Positions 21,827-34,345 of a DNA stretch of 64,000 bases are shown here, in pieces. The stretch's first letter is position 1. Each line of letters starts with the position of its first letter. The stretch is taken from contig NC_056758.1 of NCBI RefSeq assembly GCF_018687715.1, positions 11,163,501 through 11,227,500 of the forward strand, read 5' to 3'. The position numbers and the translations under genes were made by a program. The notes beneath the pieces are model-generated. The model had not been told where the DNA came from and did no database searches. It saw only the letters and a list, made by a program, of their open reading frames with translations. The DNA is from Carya illinoinensis. Lineage: Eukaryota; Streptophyta; Magnoliopsida; Fagales; Juglandaceae.

Positions 21827-24800
21827 TCATTTCTTTGGTGGAGTGTTGGCAAACTTCCATTCTAAATGATCTGTGTTTGTATAGCTTCTACCACCGGCTA
21901 CCTCTTCGATGGGTACAACATTAGATATCTCTTTTAGAGCTTCTCCTGTAAGTTTGACCTTAAAAGAGCCAATATTGTTATCCAGGTTCTTCATCTTGGT
22001 TGTCCCTAAAAATGTTCAAGGCCAATGTGAATAGTGAGGAACTAAAAGTCAATGTCTCAAGTAGCTTTATTTTTTAAAAGGAGATATAAGCAATCATGCA
22101 TTAGTATCACAATTCCTGCAGAAATTGCAGTGTAAATTGAGCTCTGGATTGTAAAGTTAAAATTGCAAGGGACCATGAAGGGATCTGGCACATAGGATAA
22201 TACATCCTGCACAACAGATGCAAAGGGATCTGAAATCTAAAGCTACTGTATTTGTACTAAATGAATATGATTGGAAACTTTCAAATTAGTATTCTAACGT
22301 ACTTGACGAAAGAGAGAAGAAGATATTGCCGTAAAGCAGAAGTTATAAATACAAATGAATGGACCTAGGCTCTAGCATTCTTCATCCCAACCATGTAATC
22401 CAAAAGTTTTTTGGCAGTGGGGGAGAGAAACTAGGAGGGTATAACTGAGAGACAAATATTTCTGTTTACAAAATTGATGAGAAGGGTAATGGAGTAGTTG
22501 GGTTTGAGCAAAAAATAGCTACAAATGATCTTGTTCTTAAACTACTTCTTTTTCAGTCACTGCTTCAACCACATCTTTAAGGAATAACCGTCATACAAGC
22601 GAACTTTAGACCAATTTAAACTAATCAGGGCTAAAATGTGAAATTCACTCACCAGGTATAGGTACAACATCATCCCCTTGTTCGAGAACCCATGCTATTG
22701 CTAGCTGGGCAGGATTGGATTCATGCTTTCTAGCAAGGCTTTCTATCCGAGTATAAATGATCTTGTTCTTGTCCAAATTCTCTCCTTGGTACCGAGGATG
22801 ATGGTTGGCCTTAAAGAAAAAAGAGCTGGATTCAGTTAAGTGTGGTAATATTTTTGCTCAAAGGCAGAAGTGTTGAAATGCTCTACTATTCTATACCATG
22901 GTTCTTAAAATATAGCAAAAAGCATTTACACGAAAAGTTCTTTAAGGAAGAGATTCTTTAAGAAAAAGAATTCATACCATGTGGAATCAAGTGCTTCTAA
23001 AGGCAACTGAATAGACATTTTTAAAAGCTAATAAATGGATGGAAAAATATTGGTGAAATTTTATACCAAGCTGCTATTTGTGGGCAAACTTTCCACAACT
23101 CCTTTGCCAGCCAAAAAGCCACGACCAAGAGGACTGTATGGAACTATTCCAATTCCAAGTTCCCTGCATGCACAAAAGCATTAAGGCAGTATTGTCATAA
23201 TTCTAGATAAGATGATTATAATATATTGAAATACAAAATCCACACAAACACACCATCAACACTAGCAATAATCTTATCTATAACTTTCACAATCAACAGA
23301 TACTGAACAAGTAAGCAGCGCTAGATGGGATTTCTCATATCAAGCATGGATAAACATGTGTTTCAAGTGAAAGCACACGAGACAATTTTCATAAATACTT
23401 GAGCTATAGATTGAACAAAACCTTGCCTGCAAAGTGGAATTATCTCTTCCTCGATATCACGAGCCCAGAGTGACCACTCCATTTGTACAGCTGTGATTGG
23501 GTGGATAGCATGTGCCCTCCTTATTGTGTCAGGGCTGGCTTCAGATAGACCAATATACTTGACTTTTCCCTCTTCTACCAGTTTCTTAAGTTCACCAATC
23601 TACAAACCAATAAGATCCACCTAATGAGTTTTGCCACCTAATGGCTTCAGATAGACCAACATACTTGACGGTTTCAAACTGCAAAACAAAAAATAAGAAG
23701 CAAAACCACCCATTACAGGAATCTAACTGGAACAGAGAAAAAACTCACTTACAGTTTCTTCTATAGGTACTTTTGTGTCTACCCTGTGCTGATAATACAG
23801 ATCAATATATTCCACATCAAGGCGCTTCAAGCTAGCCTCACAGCATGAGCGAACATATTCGGGACTACCATTCACAACCATATCAGAAAATACCAGTCTT
23901 TCGATGCCAAATTTGGTGGCTATTTGAATTTTCTCTCTTGGCAATTGTTTCAAGGCCTGGAGGATATATAATTTTTTCAGTTAATGTCACAAAGTTTTAT
24001 TGTATTCCTCAAATGTTAACAATTTGCTAACAACAGAACAACATAAAAACCCACAAATTTATTTTTTATTTACTACTAAAAATCCTACTTCTTGAGAAGT
24101 TAAAAGTAAAAATTGGTAATAAACACCTTCCCAAGCAGAATTTCATTAGTATGAGGCCCGTAAACGTCGGCTGTATCAAAGAAAGTGATTCCCTTACTGA
24201 AAGCATACTTTATTACTGAGATTCCATCCTCATCAGAGAGAGGAGAATTGTAGGCTCCACTCAGTCCCATACATCCAAACCCCAACTTTGAGACCTGGGA
24301 ATAAAAGAACAAAAGAAATAAGAATTCCAAAGAAATGGACAACATTTAGTCAAAATTAATGAACTGGAGTGACAAAACAGCACCAAAAAGTTATTCCAAT
24401 AAAGAAAACTATTACTTAGAACCTATTCTGCATCTTGAACATTATGAAAGACTAATATCATGATTTCCAAAACTTGCTAGTGACACCAGGATATATATTT
24501 TCACATAAATCTACTAATAGTCTTCCATGATTAGAATTTATTTCTGGTGGTCCAAACATATATTGAGGCTCTTGGTGAAGGAGGAGCTGTTCGTTGATTA
24601 CAGAATTTCAAAAAAAAAAAAAAAAGAACTTAGTGTATGCCCATCAAATACATCCAAATTTCTTGGTACTATTGGATACAGAATAATAAGTACCCTATTA
24701 AGGACAGCAACTCCACATGATCTCCTTTGATCACAAGAATGTAAAACGAGACTATTAGGACTTAAAACATTCAATAGTTTGACAATCTCAGTCCGTTTAG

Positions 24801-27800
24801 CAAAATTTATATCTATATAAATCCATCAACACTACTGCTTTTTCATATCTCTTCCCTGAGGTAGATATAATTAAAGCACCTATCTCGGCCATTGCAGGCT
24901 CGTGATTTGACCATAGGAAACATTCTTAAAGATTATGCAACTCTTGCTGCAGCCAGCAGTAGGAAGTTCTTCTTGAGGGGCGAATGAGTTTAGCCAAGAC
25001 TGGTTTATTTTAACACTTCTCTACAAACTTAAACACAATCTCCTCTGTAACTAAATAACTTCGGATGAAATTGGTTCCTAATTTATAGTGCACTCTTCTA
25101 TGTCTCCAAATGGATATTCTCATAATAGTTGACTTGTACACACGCTGCACTGTCTACAAGAGACTTAATTTCATAAAAATAACAATACAAAATCCTGATC
25201 ACTGAAAGGTAACTTGGCAACTCCCAAAATCAGTTTTAATTTTCTTTCCACCCTTTCCTTCATTCAAAGATCTGAGATTTCACATTCAAACTCATGGTTA
25301 ATGAGTAAACTCATGTCTTCCAAAAGCCAATGGCTAGGGATATCAAACTATCATCAGAACTCAGCCATTCAATGGACATGCACATTTGTACATCCCATGG
25401 AAATTGAAATTCTTTCTTGTATTATACATTCCATTTTGTTTCATCATTCAGACTAATTCTGTTTAAGAAAATGAATGTTATTGTTGATGGTACAGGATCA
25501 GCTTTCAGATATCAGTGAATGGCATCCATTTGACATTTTTTATGTCAAATGCATGATAGATTGGTCTCAAATTCACTTGGCTACCATTGTTTTAAGAAAG
25601 GTAAATTTTGCAGCACATGTTCATGCTGATTTTGGACCAGAAAGAAATACATGTTTACCAACCAGTCCCATCAATTCTTGTGTCACAATGTCATTATCTC
25701 ACCGTATGGGACACACCACTATTACAATAGAAGAATTTACAATAGAAAAGTAAAACAAAATGGAACAAAATATTATACAAAATGCAGAAAGAAGGATTCA
25801 CATAGTTTTTCACCATTTGAAACCATTTATATGTATGTGTCTACACGCATTAATATATCATTTTCACAATCACAGACCACCTCAACCAAATAAAAACTTG
25901 GAAAGTTTGTCCATCAAAGACCATCTCAACCAGATAAAAAGTGTCAAAAAACTATTCAATACTGCCAGGTCCAATAAATCAAAAATTCCAAGAAGCTAAT
26001 CACAATATGATCGATAGCAGAATTGTCATCATTAGTCTAAAAAGCTTTCAAAAATTCTTGGGACTTTAGAGTCTCTAACTATGCAGATTGGTATTCAAAG
26101 AAGAGATATGTTTTAACTATAAAGAGATCCTATAAAAATAAATCCATAAATTGACATTAAATGGTACGTTAGATTGTATAGATACTTTTATGGTAAGTAA
26201 ATCTAACGTATGATAAGAGCATTGGCTTTGGTATCTCCATATGCAAATGCAAACACATATTTATACAATTAGACTCTTAATTTGACTGAATTGGATTATG
26301 CATATCTAAAATTTTACATCGTTATGAACAGTATTTCAACAACTTTGAAGATGCACTATTCACTCCTCAAATACCATGTTACTAATTTTTTCTCTTTCCT
26401 CCCAATCTCTCTCTCACAAACATTTTCTCTTCTCCATCCCTCAACAACATTACAGAACCTTCATATTTGTTTCATTATTATACTATATTATATTTTTTTT
26501 ATCATTTTATTATATTTTTAATATAATATACAAAATTTATAATTTTTTATTATTATATTTGTATTATTAATGTCAAATGCATGTAGTAGATGCTAATTTT
26601 AAAATATATATATAAAAAAATAATATAATAAAAAAATATTTTCTTATTATTTTGATTAAAAAATGTATAATCTAATGTGGGATATTTTTTTTTTTAATGG
26701 CAAAGGCAATTTTCAAAATATATGATTTTGCATTTGCATGAAGAGGAACCGATGCTACTGCTCTAGACAAGGGTTATACGTGCCCAGCAGCCCGATGGAG
26801 CGGTTAAAGTCATTTTTAGAGAGGATTAGGTTTTTTTAGGCCAATAAGGGAGGATTACCGCCCCGGGCCGTCCAGCTGCCAAACGTCAACACACGCCCCT
26901 ACAGGATGCTGCTTAGATGCCGATCTACAAACCCACTGGATCGTGGTGCCAGGCAGAGTGGGGCGTAGCTCGCACGCGCGGGACGAAGCTTGGGCTCCCT
27001 ACGGCGAGTGGACCTCACGCGCCACCACGGGCTACCTTCAGAGGATTATCTCGATCTTTTTTTTGGATCCTCAGGTTTCGGTTGTCAGCTTCCGGGTGGC
27101 GGTTTTCCTCCCAGGTTTCTTTTTGAGCCCGGCACGGCCGCTGTTTTGCCAGTAGATTTGTTTTTCGGTTTTTCTTTTATCGGCATCCGGTTTCCCTTTG
27201 TTGTTCGCTTTCGGTGTCTGGTTTTTGTGCCCTGCATCGCCAGTGGTTGTGCTTGGTTTTGTGTAGCAGTTGTTGGTGTTGTTGCACGGCTCTGCTGCTG
27301 TGTTTTTGATGTTTCTTTGTTCTACCCTTTTCAGGTGGAGTTCACGGTGAGGTGAGGTGCTGTTGGGCGGCCTCAATCTGAGGCAAAGTGCTTAGAGTGG
27401 CGGTCGATGCTACGACCGGTGGTCGTACGATCGGCCTTCATTGGGAGGTTTCTGTGGTCCGTACGCAAGATGGGTGCTCGTGTCGTTGGGCTCGTTATGC
27501 CGATTGCCTGTGGAGGGTGTGCTGCCGGAGCCCTACCGTGCTCGTGGTTGTGTTTTATTTATGTTTTTATGTTTTTGTTGGTTTCTTGTTTTGTGGGTTT
27601 TTTGTTGTTTTTAGTTTTAGTATGGGTCTATCCTATTGAACTATTTGTTCGTGGTGCTTGTCTCTGCATTCTGCCTCCCTGGAGGTTAGAGGAGCTATCT
27701 AGTTTCTGATTATACAGAGCGTTTACTTTTTTTTTTTAAAGTCTTAGAAGTTTAAGGCAATGTCCGTCACTTTATGTACGGAAAAGCTCCTGAGCAGTTG

Positions 27801-29621
27801 CGTTAATTGATTTTATAGTCTGATTCTCCTGACTTATAAGTCACATTTGTAACTTCGTTTACCGAATAAATGCAATAAAACATTTTTCTATAAAAAAAAA
27901 AAGAAAAAAAAAAAAGTCATTTTTAGAAAGAGAAACTCTCACTTCTCTCTAAAGATCTAAACAACAAATCCCCAAGCAGGAGGGGGGAGCCTTGGATTCT
28001 CCCTCCCTCCCTCCAAGTTTATTTCCTTTCTAGTCTTGTTTACTGTTTCTAGCTTTCATATTTCGTTTGTTATGTTTCGGTGTTAGTAAATAAGGCATCT
28101 GGGGGTTGAGCTTATGTGGCTTAATGGCAAGGTGCTTGTCTCTAAGGCTATAGTGCCAGGGTTGAGGGTAAGGAACCAATCTCCTCTGTTTCAGAAACCA
28201 GAGAACAGAGTATCCAACCTCTCTGGGTGTGGACCACGGCGTGCGAAATGTTGCGTTGCAACATGGAGAAACACTGGAGACGTGCATGGAGATGGAAAGA
28301 AGAGGATGTTTGCCTTGAGCCGTCGTGCATGCATCACGATCCGTCGCTAGCCCTCAGCGATTTCACAGGTTCAATAAGCTTGAAGAAGTATGAGGTGTAG
28401 TCCGTTTGGAATCAAATGCGATCTGTGCTTGCGTTGACAGAGGAGCTCACTAGTGCAACCCGTGAGCTTGGAATCAAACTTCAAAACTTGGAACTCAAAT
28501 GGTGCAGTCCGTGAGTTTCAGTCTTTTGCAACTCTGCGTTCGGCAAAAAGGAGCTCACTGGTGCAGTCCGTTTTGCTACTTACGGGCTTGGAGCTCACAG
28601 AGCAGAAGGTGGTGGTGACCCATGGTTTATTGCCGTGCTTGGAATCAAGCCGTGAGATATGGGGGAGAACTGCGCCTGAGTTTTGCAACGGCTGAGCTTT
28701 GGGCCTTGGGAGGCAGGGCGCTGAACGGAGAGGGAGCATACGAACGTTGAGTCCCACGGTTGCTTGCTGTAGGAGAACATGGGTGTTTGTCGGGCACTCA
28801 CAGACAAAAAGATAGTGGGCAGGCGATGTGGGCTAGATGACAACCTGACAGTGGGCAGACGGCGTGGGCTAGATGACAGCGGAAATGATGGGCAAAGTTT
28901 GTCCATATTGATAGCCTGTTGGAAGCCATAGTGTTTTTTGAATGTTTGAATGTTTTATCGTCTTATTATAATATTTGTTTTTGTACGTTTTACTTAGTAA
29001 AAATAAATAAAAATAAGTTATTGGACTTCGTCCATAATAAGCTTTTCACTCTCCTCCATTAAAAAAGGGGGGTTTTCTCAGGTTATTTTCCCATTCTCCA
29101 AAAGAGGTGGGGGTTGGATAAGGAGGTTATTTTCCCATTCTCCAAAGGAGGTGGGGGGTTGGATGTGTTTATCATACCAGTTGAGATGAATATTTTTGTT
29201 ATTTATAAAATCTTACATTTCAGAAGATTTTGTCATTGAAAAGTTTATTAGAAATTATGACAACATATATCATAAAAAAATTTGTGTAGAGAAATTTTTA
29301 ATAGATGAGTAGTTTAGCTTGTAATCAAAATTTTCTTCTTGTATTTATTAATAAGCTGTAACTTTCTTCATAAAAAAATTGAAATCTATTTTTTTTTTTT
29401 TTAAAAAAATGCTAATGCTCTAAAAAGCTACATAAATTTATAAATCTACTTTTATAAAAATTATTAGATGGCTTTAACAATTCTCAAATGCAAGATACAA
29501 GTGGAACATTATTGAACAATAAAATCGGAAAGAGTATGCAAGGACTGAAATCGGGAGTTACCTCAAGACCTTGATTGCCCAGTTTCACCCTTGGAATTTG
29601 TACTTCATTTCCTTGTGCCAT
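21827..29621 (-). CDS. Aldo-keto reductase (perakine reductase/AKR13-like), seven exons, intact
   Basis: Exons on the minus strand: 29621-29562, 24294-24127, 23956-23753, 23599-23427, 23163-23067, 22809-22653, 22005-21827. They join in frame to 345 residues, the usual length of this family. The protein is a predicted cytosolic NADPH-dependent (beta/alpha)8-barrel reductase of carbonyls; plant relatives include perakine reductase and 'auxin-induced protein PCNT115'. The catalytic tetrad is visible as Asp60, Tyr65 (FFDTADVYG), Lys91 (ATKFG) and His133 (YYQHRVD). The cofactor phosphate-binding segment [15 protein letters not shown] lies near the C terminus. No signal peptide is seen. All introns are GT-AG except intron 4, which uses a GC donor (GCAG|GCAAGG). 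Intron 1 (5.3 kb) is swollen by insertions. The partner is the inverted copy at 36645-40881. The natural substrate cannot be told from sequence. Confidence 0.93.
26217..26765. mobile_element. MITE in AKR intron 1 (left arm)
   Basis: The ends are imperfect inverted repeats: AGAGCATTGGCTTTGG... at the left and ...CCGATGCTACTGCTCT at the right, with ATGCAAATGCAAA/TTTGCATTTGCAT subterminal. The interior is AT-rich and non-coding. The right arm lacks it. No target duplication was identified, so the superfamily is uncertain. Confidence 0.55.
26821..27912 (+). mobile_element. Non-LTR retroposed insert with poly(A) tail, about 1.09 kb
   Basis: It is flanked by an exact 15-bp direct repeat AAAGTCATTTTTAGA (26806-26820 and 27913-27927). 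It ends in an A-rich tail after CAATAAAACATTTTTC. These are hallmarks of target-primed reverse transcription by LINE machinery. The body is GC-rich compared with its surroundings, and short ORFs (26917-27126, 26990-27355, 27388-27639) have no recognised domain. It may be a truncated LINE or a transcript retroposed in trans. Confidence 0.75.
27928..29030 (+). mobile_element. Older LINE-like sequence hosting the retroposed insert
   Basis: This is sequence absent from the right arm. It begins with a CT-rich stretch (AAACTCTCACTTCTCTC) like plant LINE leaders and ends in a TTTTACTTAGTAAAAATAAATAAAAATAA tail, with no recognisable ORF2. Peptides from the small ORFs gave no family match. The assignment to a LINE-like element is tentative. 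Confidence 0.3.
28112..28166 (+). repeat. tRNA-like segment (possible SINE head)
   Basis: ATGTGGCTTAATGGCAAGG resembles a tRNA D-arm/A-box. CAGGGTTGAGG about 30 bp later sits where a B-box would be, but the B-box is degraded. No terminal CCA or foldable tRNA was verified. Confidence 0.25.
29078..29166. repeat. Short tandem duplication (about 43 bp x2)
   Basis: GGTTATTTTCCCATTCTCCA followed by AAAGAGGTGGGGGTTGGAT occurs twice in a row near 29078-29122 and 29122-29166. Confidence 0.75.
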
Positions 29622-29670
29622 GTTTTCAGAACTTGTGTTTCTCTCCTCAAGATTTGTGTCTCAAACGTCT

Positions 29671-29712
29671 GTGTATATATAGAGAGAGGGAGAGAGAGAG
29701 AGCGAGAGAGAG
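29671..29712 (-). promoter_or_regulatory. Core promoter of the minus-strand AKR gene
   Basis: On the minus strand a CT-repeat tract (29681-29712) runs into CTATATATACAC (29671-29682), a good TATA box about 50 bp upstream of the ATG at 29621. The same CT tract plus TATA arrangement precedes the other two AKR copies. Confidence 0.65.
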
Positions 29713-29809
29713 CAGGAGTGAAATCACTCCAATTGTTTTTTCTTATCCAGATTCCCTTTCGTCGTTGTTTATGTGTCTTGGCTTTTACTGGGCTCGTTGA
29801 TTGTGCCAG

Positions 29810-29826
29810 CACGTGATTAGCACGTC
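29810..29826 (-). promoter_or_regulatory. G-box pair upstream of the minus-strand AKR gene
   Basis: CACGTG at 29810-29815 and CACGTC at 29821-29826 lie about 190 bp upstream of the start codon. bZIP/bHLH factors bind such motifs in plant promoters. The pair is identical in the orphan copy (17136-17152) but decayed at the matching site of the plus-strand gene (CACCTG at 36112-36117). Confidence 0.5.
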
Positions 29827-31124
29827 GGGAATTACCTTGTGATCACGTTTCTACCTTGAAATTGTGGCTGATTTTATGCCAGCAAGGGCTGCCACTTTTC
29901 AGCCTCTCTTTCGTCATCGACTATGTCATTACCATCTTTTCAATTTTTGTTTTGTGTTTAATTTTCTGTTTTGCTTAAAAAATTTAGCAACTTGGTGTTT
30001 CGTTTGTAGCAAAGTTTTAGGCATAAAGAGCGAAGTCCTCCTCGCCAAAACTTAGAAAATGAGTCCGACGATAATACTTAAGAGAAATTTTCAGATTTTT
30101 CAAGAGAAAAGAATTCCAAGAAATTTTAAGCTGTTTTAAGCAAAAAATAAAAATAAAAAATATTTTAACTAAACAAAAATTATATAAAAATAAATTATAA
30201 ATTAACGTGACTTGATATGATATATTAAATTATAATATTATTTTTATTATAAAATAAATCTAACAATCTTATAAAATTATATTTTATAAGTTTACTTTTA
30301 TATAATTTATTTGTACATGTCACAATTCTAAAAAGCATTCCACATTCCATCTTTGAGAGGAAGTTTCATCTTCCAAATTTCTTTCATCTCTTGGTTAGCA
30401 TTTATTTTCACGACAAAAAATAAACATACACTAAAATTATTTAAATATATAAAAATAATTGAAATATTTTCTTTTATACAAGTGGGGGATCGATCCCTGG
30501 CTGTCACACTGAGAAACCCTAATTTCCACTTGATTAATTCACTAAAAGTTTGTTAAGGTAAACATAAAAAATACATAGAACTATTTTCTACCTTTCTTTG
30601 TACAAATTTAATTGGCAATATAGTATAAATGCATAATGTTATATATAGTTCTAAAATATGCAGTCTCTGTGTACTCCTTCTAAAAAATGAGGGGTCGACA
30701 TGAAAAAAATAATTTTTTCGTGTTGGTAATAGATTTTTGGTACTATTTTTCAAATGAAATATGCAGGAATTACATATTCTAGTACTGTAAATATTATTTT
30801 TCAATAAAAATAAACCTACAAATAGAATAAAGAAAACTAAGCAACATACAAGCAAGATCCAAGATTTTTACATGAGAAACCCTCGAATGCAAAGGATAAA
30901 CCATAGGACCTAGTCTCTAGATCTTCTTAACTAATATTCTAGAGGTGGTTCCAAAAGAGATTGTTTTGCTTCTTGTTCTAATCTCATATCATTAATTCAG
31001 GTACACCACTTTCAACAATATCAACTTGTTCTCCTAATACATCTCCCCTATGTTCATCATCCATCACAAGAGAAAGAAATCTAAATCCATATCAATAAAG
31101 TTCTTCATTGAAAGACTTAAGACT

Positions 31125-31468
31125 CGCTTGGATACAAGAATATCTCAGAATATCTATAAATAATAGTAAAATAGTTTGTGAATAGTAGTGAAATAGTTTG
31201 AGTTAAGATATTTTATTAGATTTTGAAAAATTAGAGAGAAAATGTTGAATAAAAATATTATAAAATTAAAAGGTTGTTGGAATATAATCTTTTATTATTA
31301 TTTTTATTTTGAAATTTGAAAAAGTTATAGTGTTTTTTGTGTTTTGTTGGAAAGTTTAAAAAAGTTGTAATGATTAAATAATAATTAGCTAGATGAAAAA
31401 GTTTAGATGTGAAATTGAAAAGTGTTTTAAGTTTGAGTAATATTTGAAAATGAAACCTTGCTAAGTTT
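31125..31468. mobile_element. MITE, left-arm copy
   Basis: An AT-rich element begins CTCGCTTGGATACAAGAATA and ends near TTTGAAAATGAAAC. Its counterpart in the right arm (33965-34345) has the same termini in inverse order (GCCCGTTTGGAAATATAAT ... CAAGCATGTC). It was therefore present before the inverted duplication. Confidence 0.55.
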
Positions 31469-31479
31469 GGCATTCATAA

Positions 31480-32235
31480 TGAAGCTCACCACCAAGACTT
31501 TTGGCATTCATAGTGTAAACATTAAGTGTGAAATAAGTTAAGAATATCACAATTTCTAGTTGGAGAAAATTTATGAAAAGAAATTTTTCGTTGTTTTCCT
31601 ACAAGACATTAGTTGTGTAACTATTATATTGGATAGGATTTGTTTCTTTGCAAAAATCTAAAGTCCCTTCTCACTAATGTGACCAAGCCTTTTATGCTAT
31701 AGCTAAGTCAAGATTTCATTCTTAGCAACAATAACGTCCCCATTGATCAACCATGCATCTTTTTTGTAAAAAGTGTTGGTTTTCTTCACGTTGCTAGACT
31801 ATAAGAAACCTTGCTAATTTTCTACTTTCCACCTCCAATGTGATTATGATAGCCTTCATCATCCAATTTTTTAGTTGAAGTCAAATTAAAATGTATATTA
31901 GGATCGAACGTGCTTGTCATATTTGAGAATCAATTTGCACCCAATGCTAGTTTCCAATTGCATGCCTATAATTTCACACTTTTGCTTCATTTCCCATCCT
32001 AGCCTAACCAAAATACTAGTAGTATAGTAAGTGAAGAAATCTTTGTGTGCGATAACACAAAAAAAGAAAAAGAAAAAAGAAAAAGATATTGTATCAATTA
32101 CCTAAGTAAAATTTTGACAAGCAACATTAGCATGAGCATCATTGCAATGAATGAATGCATACCATCAGATGCAACCCCTACAGTTTCTTTTTCTTCTTTC
32201 TGTTCTTCACATTTTTCTTTCACCTGTTCCTTTTT
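31480..32235 (-). pseudogene. Copia remnant, left-arm copy
   Basis: The reverse complement matches 32372-33110. It contains the gag-to-integrase stretch up to the SCGKATKNLFS-like start of the integrase core, full of stops. It is cut at the inner end of the palindrome in the gag zinc-knuckle region. Confidence 0.65.
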
Positions 32236-32319
32236 TAAAAAGTAAAAGCAGAAAAACTTATGGATAAAAGCACTAGTTACAACATTGACAAGTCAAGGAA
32301 AGTCCACTTCAAGAAAAAG

Positions 32320-33680
32320 GGATAAAATGCTTTTACTATGGTATGCTTGGACATATGAAGAAATAGTGCAAAAAGTAAAAAAAATGAATTGGTGAAAGAA
32401 AAAAGGTGAAGAACAGAAATGATGGTACGTAGGGGTTGCATCTGATGGTATGCATTCATTCTTTGCAATGATGTTTATGCTAATGTCGCTTGTCAGAATT
32501 TTACTTAGGTAATTGATCCAATACTTTTTTTTTCTTTTTTGTTATCCCATGTAAAGATTTCTTCTCTTCCTATACTAGTAGTGATTTTGGTTAGACTAGG
32601 ATGGAAAATGAAGCAAAAGTGTGAAATTATAGGCATGCAATTGGAAACCAACATTGGGTGCAAATTAATTCTCAAAGATGACAAGCACAGTTTCTCATAT
32701 TCTAGCTAGGGGAAGAAAAATCAACACTATTTACTTCAACTAAAAAATTGGATGATGAAGGCTATCATAATCACCTTGGGGGTGGATAGTAGAAACTTAG
32801 CAAGGTTTCTCATATTCTAGCCAGGGGAAGAAAAACCAACACTATTTACAAGAAAGATGCAAGGTTGACTAATGAGGACGTTTTTGCTACTAAGAATTAA
32901 ATCTCCAATTAGCTATGGCACAAAAGGATTGGTTACATTAATGAGAAGTTAGTGAAAAGGGACTTTAGATTCTTGCAAAGAAACAAATCCTACCCAATAT
33001 AAAAGTTACACAACTAATGTCTTGTGGGAAAGCAACGAAAAATTTATTTTCTCAAACTAGAAATTTTGATATTCTTGACTTATTTTACACTGATGTTTAC
33101 AGTATGAATGCCAAATGTATTGGTGGTGAACTTTATTATGTTACTTTTATTGATAATGACTCAAGGAAAGTATTGACTTTTCCACTTAAAACTAAAGACT
33201 AGGTGCTAGATGTGTTCAAGGTCTTACATGTGAAAGTTGAAAAGGAAATCAGAAGACAATTAAAATGTGCTCGGGCATATAATAATAGTGAGTACAGAGG
33301 ACTATTTAAAGAGTCTGCAGAAGTCATGGCATATAACTGGAGAAAATAGTTCCCTAGACAACATAGTAGAATGGTGTAATAAAGAAAATTAAGAGAACAA
33401 TTTGTGAAAGAATCAGATGTATACTTTCTCATGCAAAATTGCTTAATTCCTTTTGGGATGAGTTATGTGGATAACAATTGACTTGGTCAAATTTTCCCTT
33501 TTAGTTCCTTTGAATAGTAGCATTCCTAAAAGGGTTTGCCAGTTTGGATAGGGAAAGATATTTCTCGAGCATTTGAGGGTGTTTGGCTATAGGGCTTTTG
33601 TTCATATTCCTAATTAATATGAGAGGGTCCAAACTTGATAGCAAATCCAAGCAGTGCATTTCTTGAGTTATGAACTTGAA
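32320..33680 (+). pseudogene. Copia gag-pol remnant at the palindrome centre and right arm
   Basis: Near 32325-32372 a gag zinc knuckle is recognisable (KCFYYGMLGHMKK, stop, C) with its second Cys changed to Tyr. From 33017 the integrase core reads GKATKNLFSQTRNFDILDLF, YTDVYSMNAKCIGGELYYV and FIDNDSRKVLTFPLKTKD, a stop, then LDVFKVLHVKVEKE and RAYNNSEYRGLFKES, and later ISRAFEGVWL. Stops and frameshifts are frequent. This is a different copia lineage from the intact element at 41884. Confidence 0.75.
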
Positions 33681-33964
33681 GAATTTAATTACACATTGTG
33701 GAATCTAGTTAAGAAGAAAAATTCAAAGAAACAGAAATATTGTTTTCTTTAAAGATTAAACCATTGAAGATGTGAGTTAGATTAAAATGCCTGAGTCTTT
33801 CAATGAAGAACTTGTTGATATGAATTGATTTTTCCTTCTTTTGTGATGCATGATGATTGAAGAATTTGGTTACACATTGTGGGATCCAGTTAAGAAAACA
33901 CAACAGAAATGTTTTCTTTGAGGATCAAATCATTAAAGATGTAAGTCAGAGTATAAAGCCTAAG

Positions 33965-34345
33965 TGCCCGTTTGGAAATATAATTATTCTTAATTATTCT
34001 CAGATATTTTAAAATATTTCATTTCCAAATATCACTCAAATTTAAAACACTTTTCAATTTCATATCTAAACTTTTTTTATCTAATTATTATCTAATCATT
34101 ACAATTTTTTCAAACTTTTAAATAAAACACAAAAAATAATATAACTTTTTCAAAAATAAAAATAATATTAAAATATTATATTCAAACAACCTTTTAAATT
34201 TACAATATTTTTATTCAATATTTTATATCTCGTTTTGCAAAATCCAATAAAACATTTTAACTTAAAGTATTTCATTACTATTCAAAAACTATTTCACTAT
34301 TATTTATAGATATTCTAATATATTCTAGTATCCAAGCATGTCTTA
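33965..34345. mobile_element. MITE, right-arm copy
   Basis: It has terminal GTGCCCGTTTGGAAATA and ...TATCCAAGCATGTC with an AT-rich centre. It is the inverse of 31125-31468. Confidence 0.5.

Larger units (their letters stand above)
20210..32235. repeat. Left arm of the large inverted duplication
   Basis: The reverse complement of this arm recurs in 32372-53175. Checked blocks: 20640-20870 against 52560-52830; 21560-21825 against 51930-52080 and 40881-41100; the AKR exons and introns; 25440-26150 against 36950-37540; 29740-29920 against 35990-36200; 30480-30960 against 34560-34720; 32045-32230 against 32400-32570. Arm-specific insertions are a hAT MITE (20896-21543) and about 3 kb in AKR intron 1 (about 26170-29440). 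Confidence 0.85.

Noticed and set aside
26990..27709. Overlapping ORFs in the GC-rich insert as host genes
   Set aside because: They lie in a retroposed insert with poly(A) and target duplication, in several overlapping frames, and show no known domain.
28112..28166. Functional tRNA gene
   Set aside because: The B-box is degraded and no cloverleaf with an acceptor stem could be traced; kept only as a possible SINE head.
28453..28906. ORFs of 80-103 residues in intron 1 of the minus-strand AKR gene
   Set aside because: There is no motif or supporting splice structure, and the sequence is part of a LINE-like insertion absent from the other arm.
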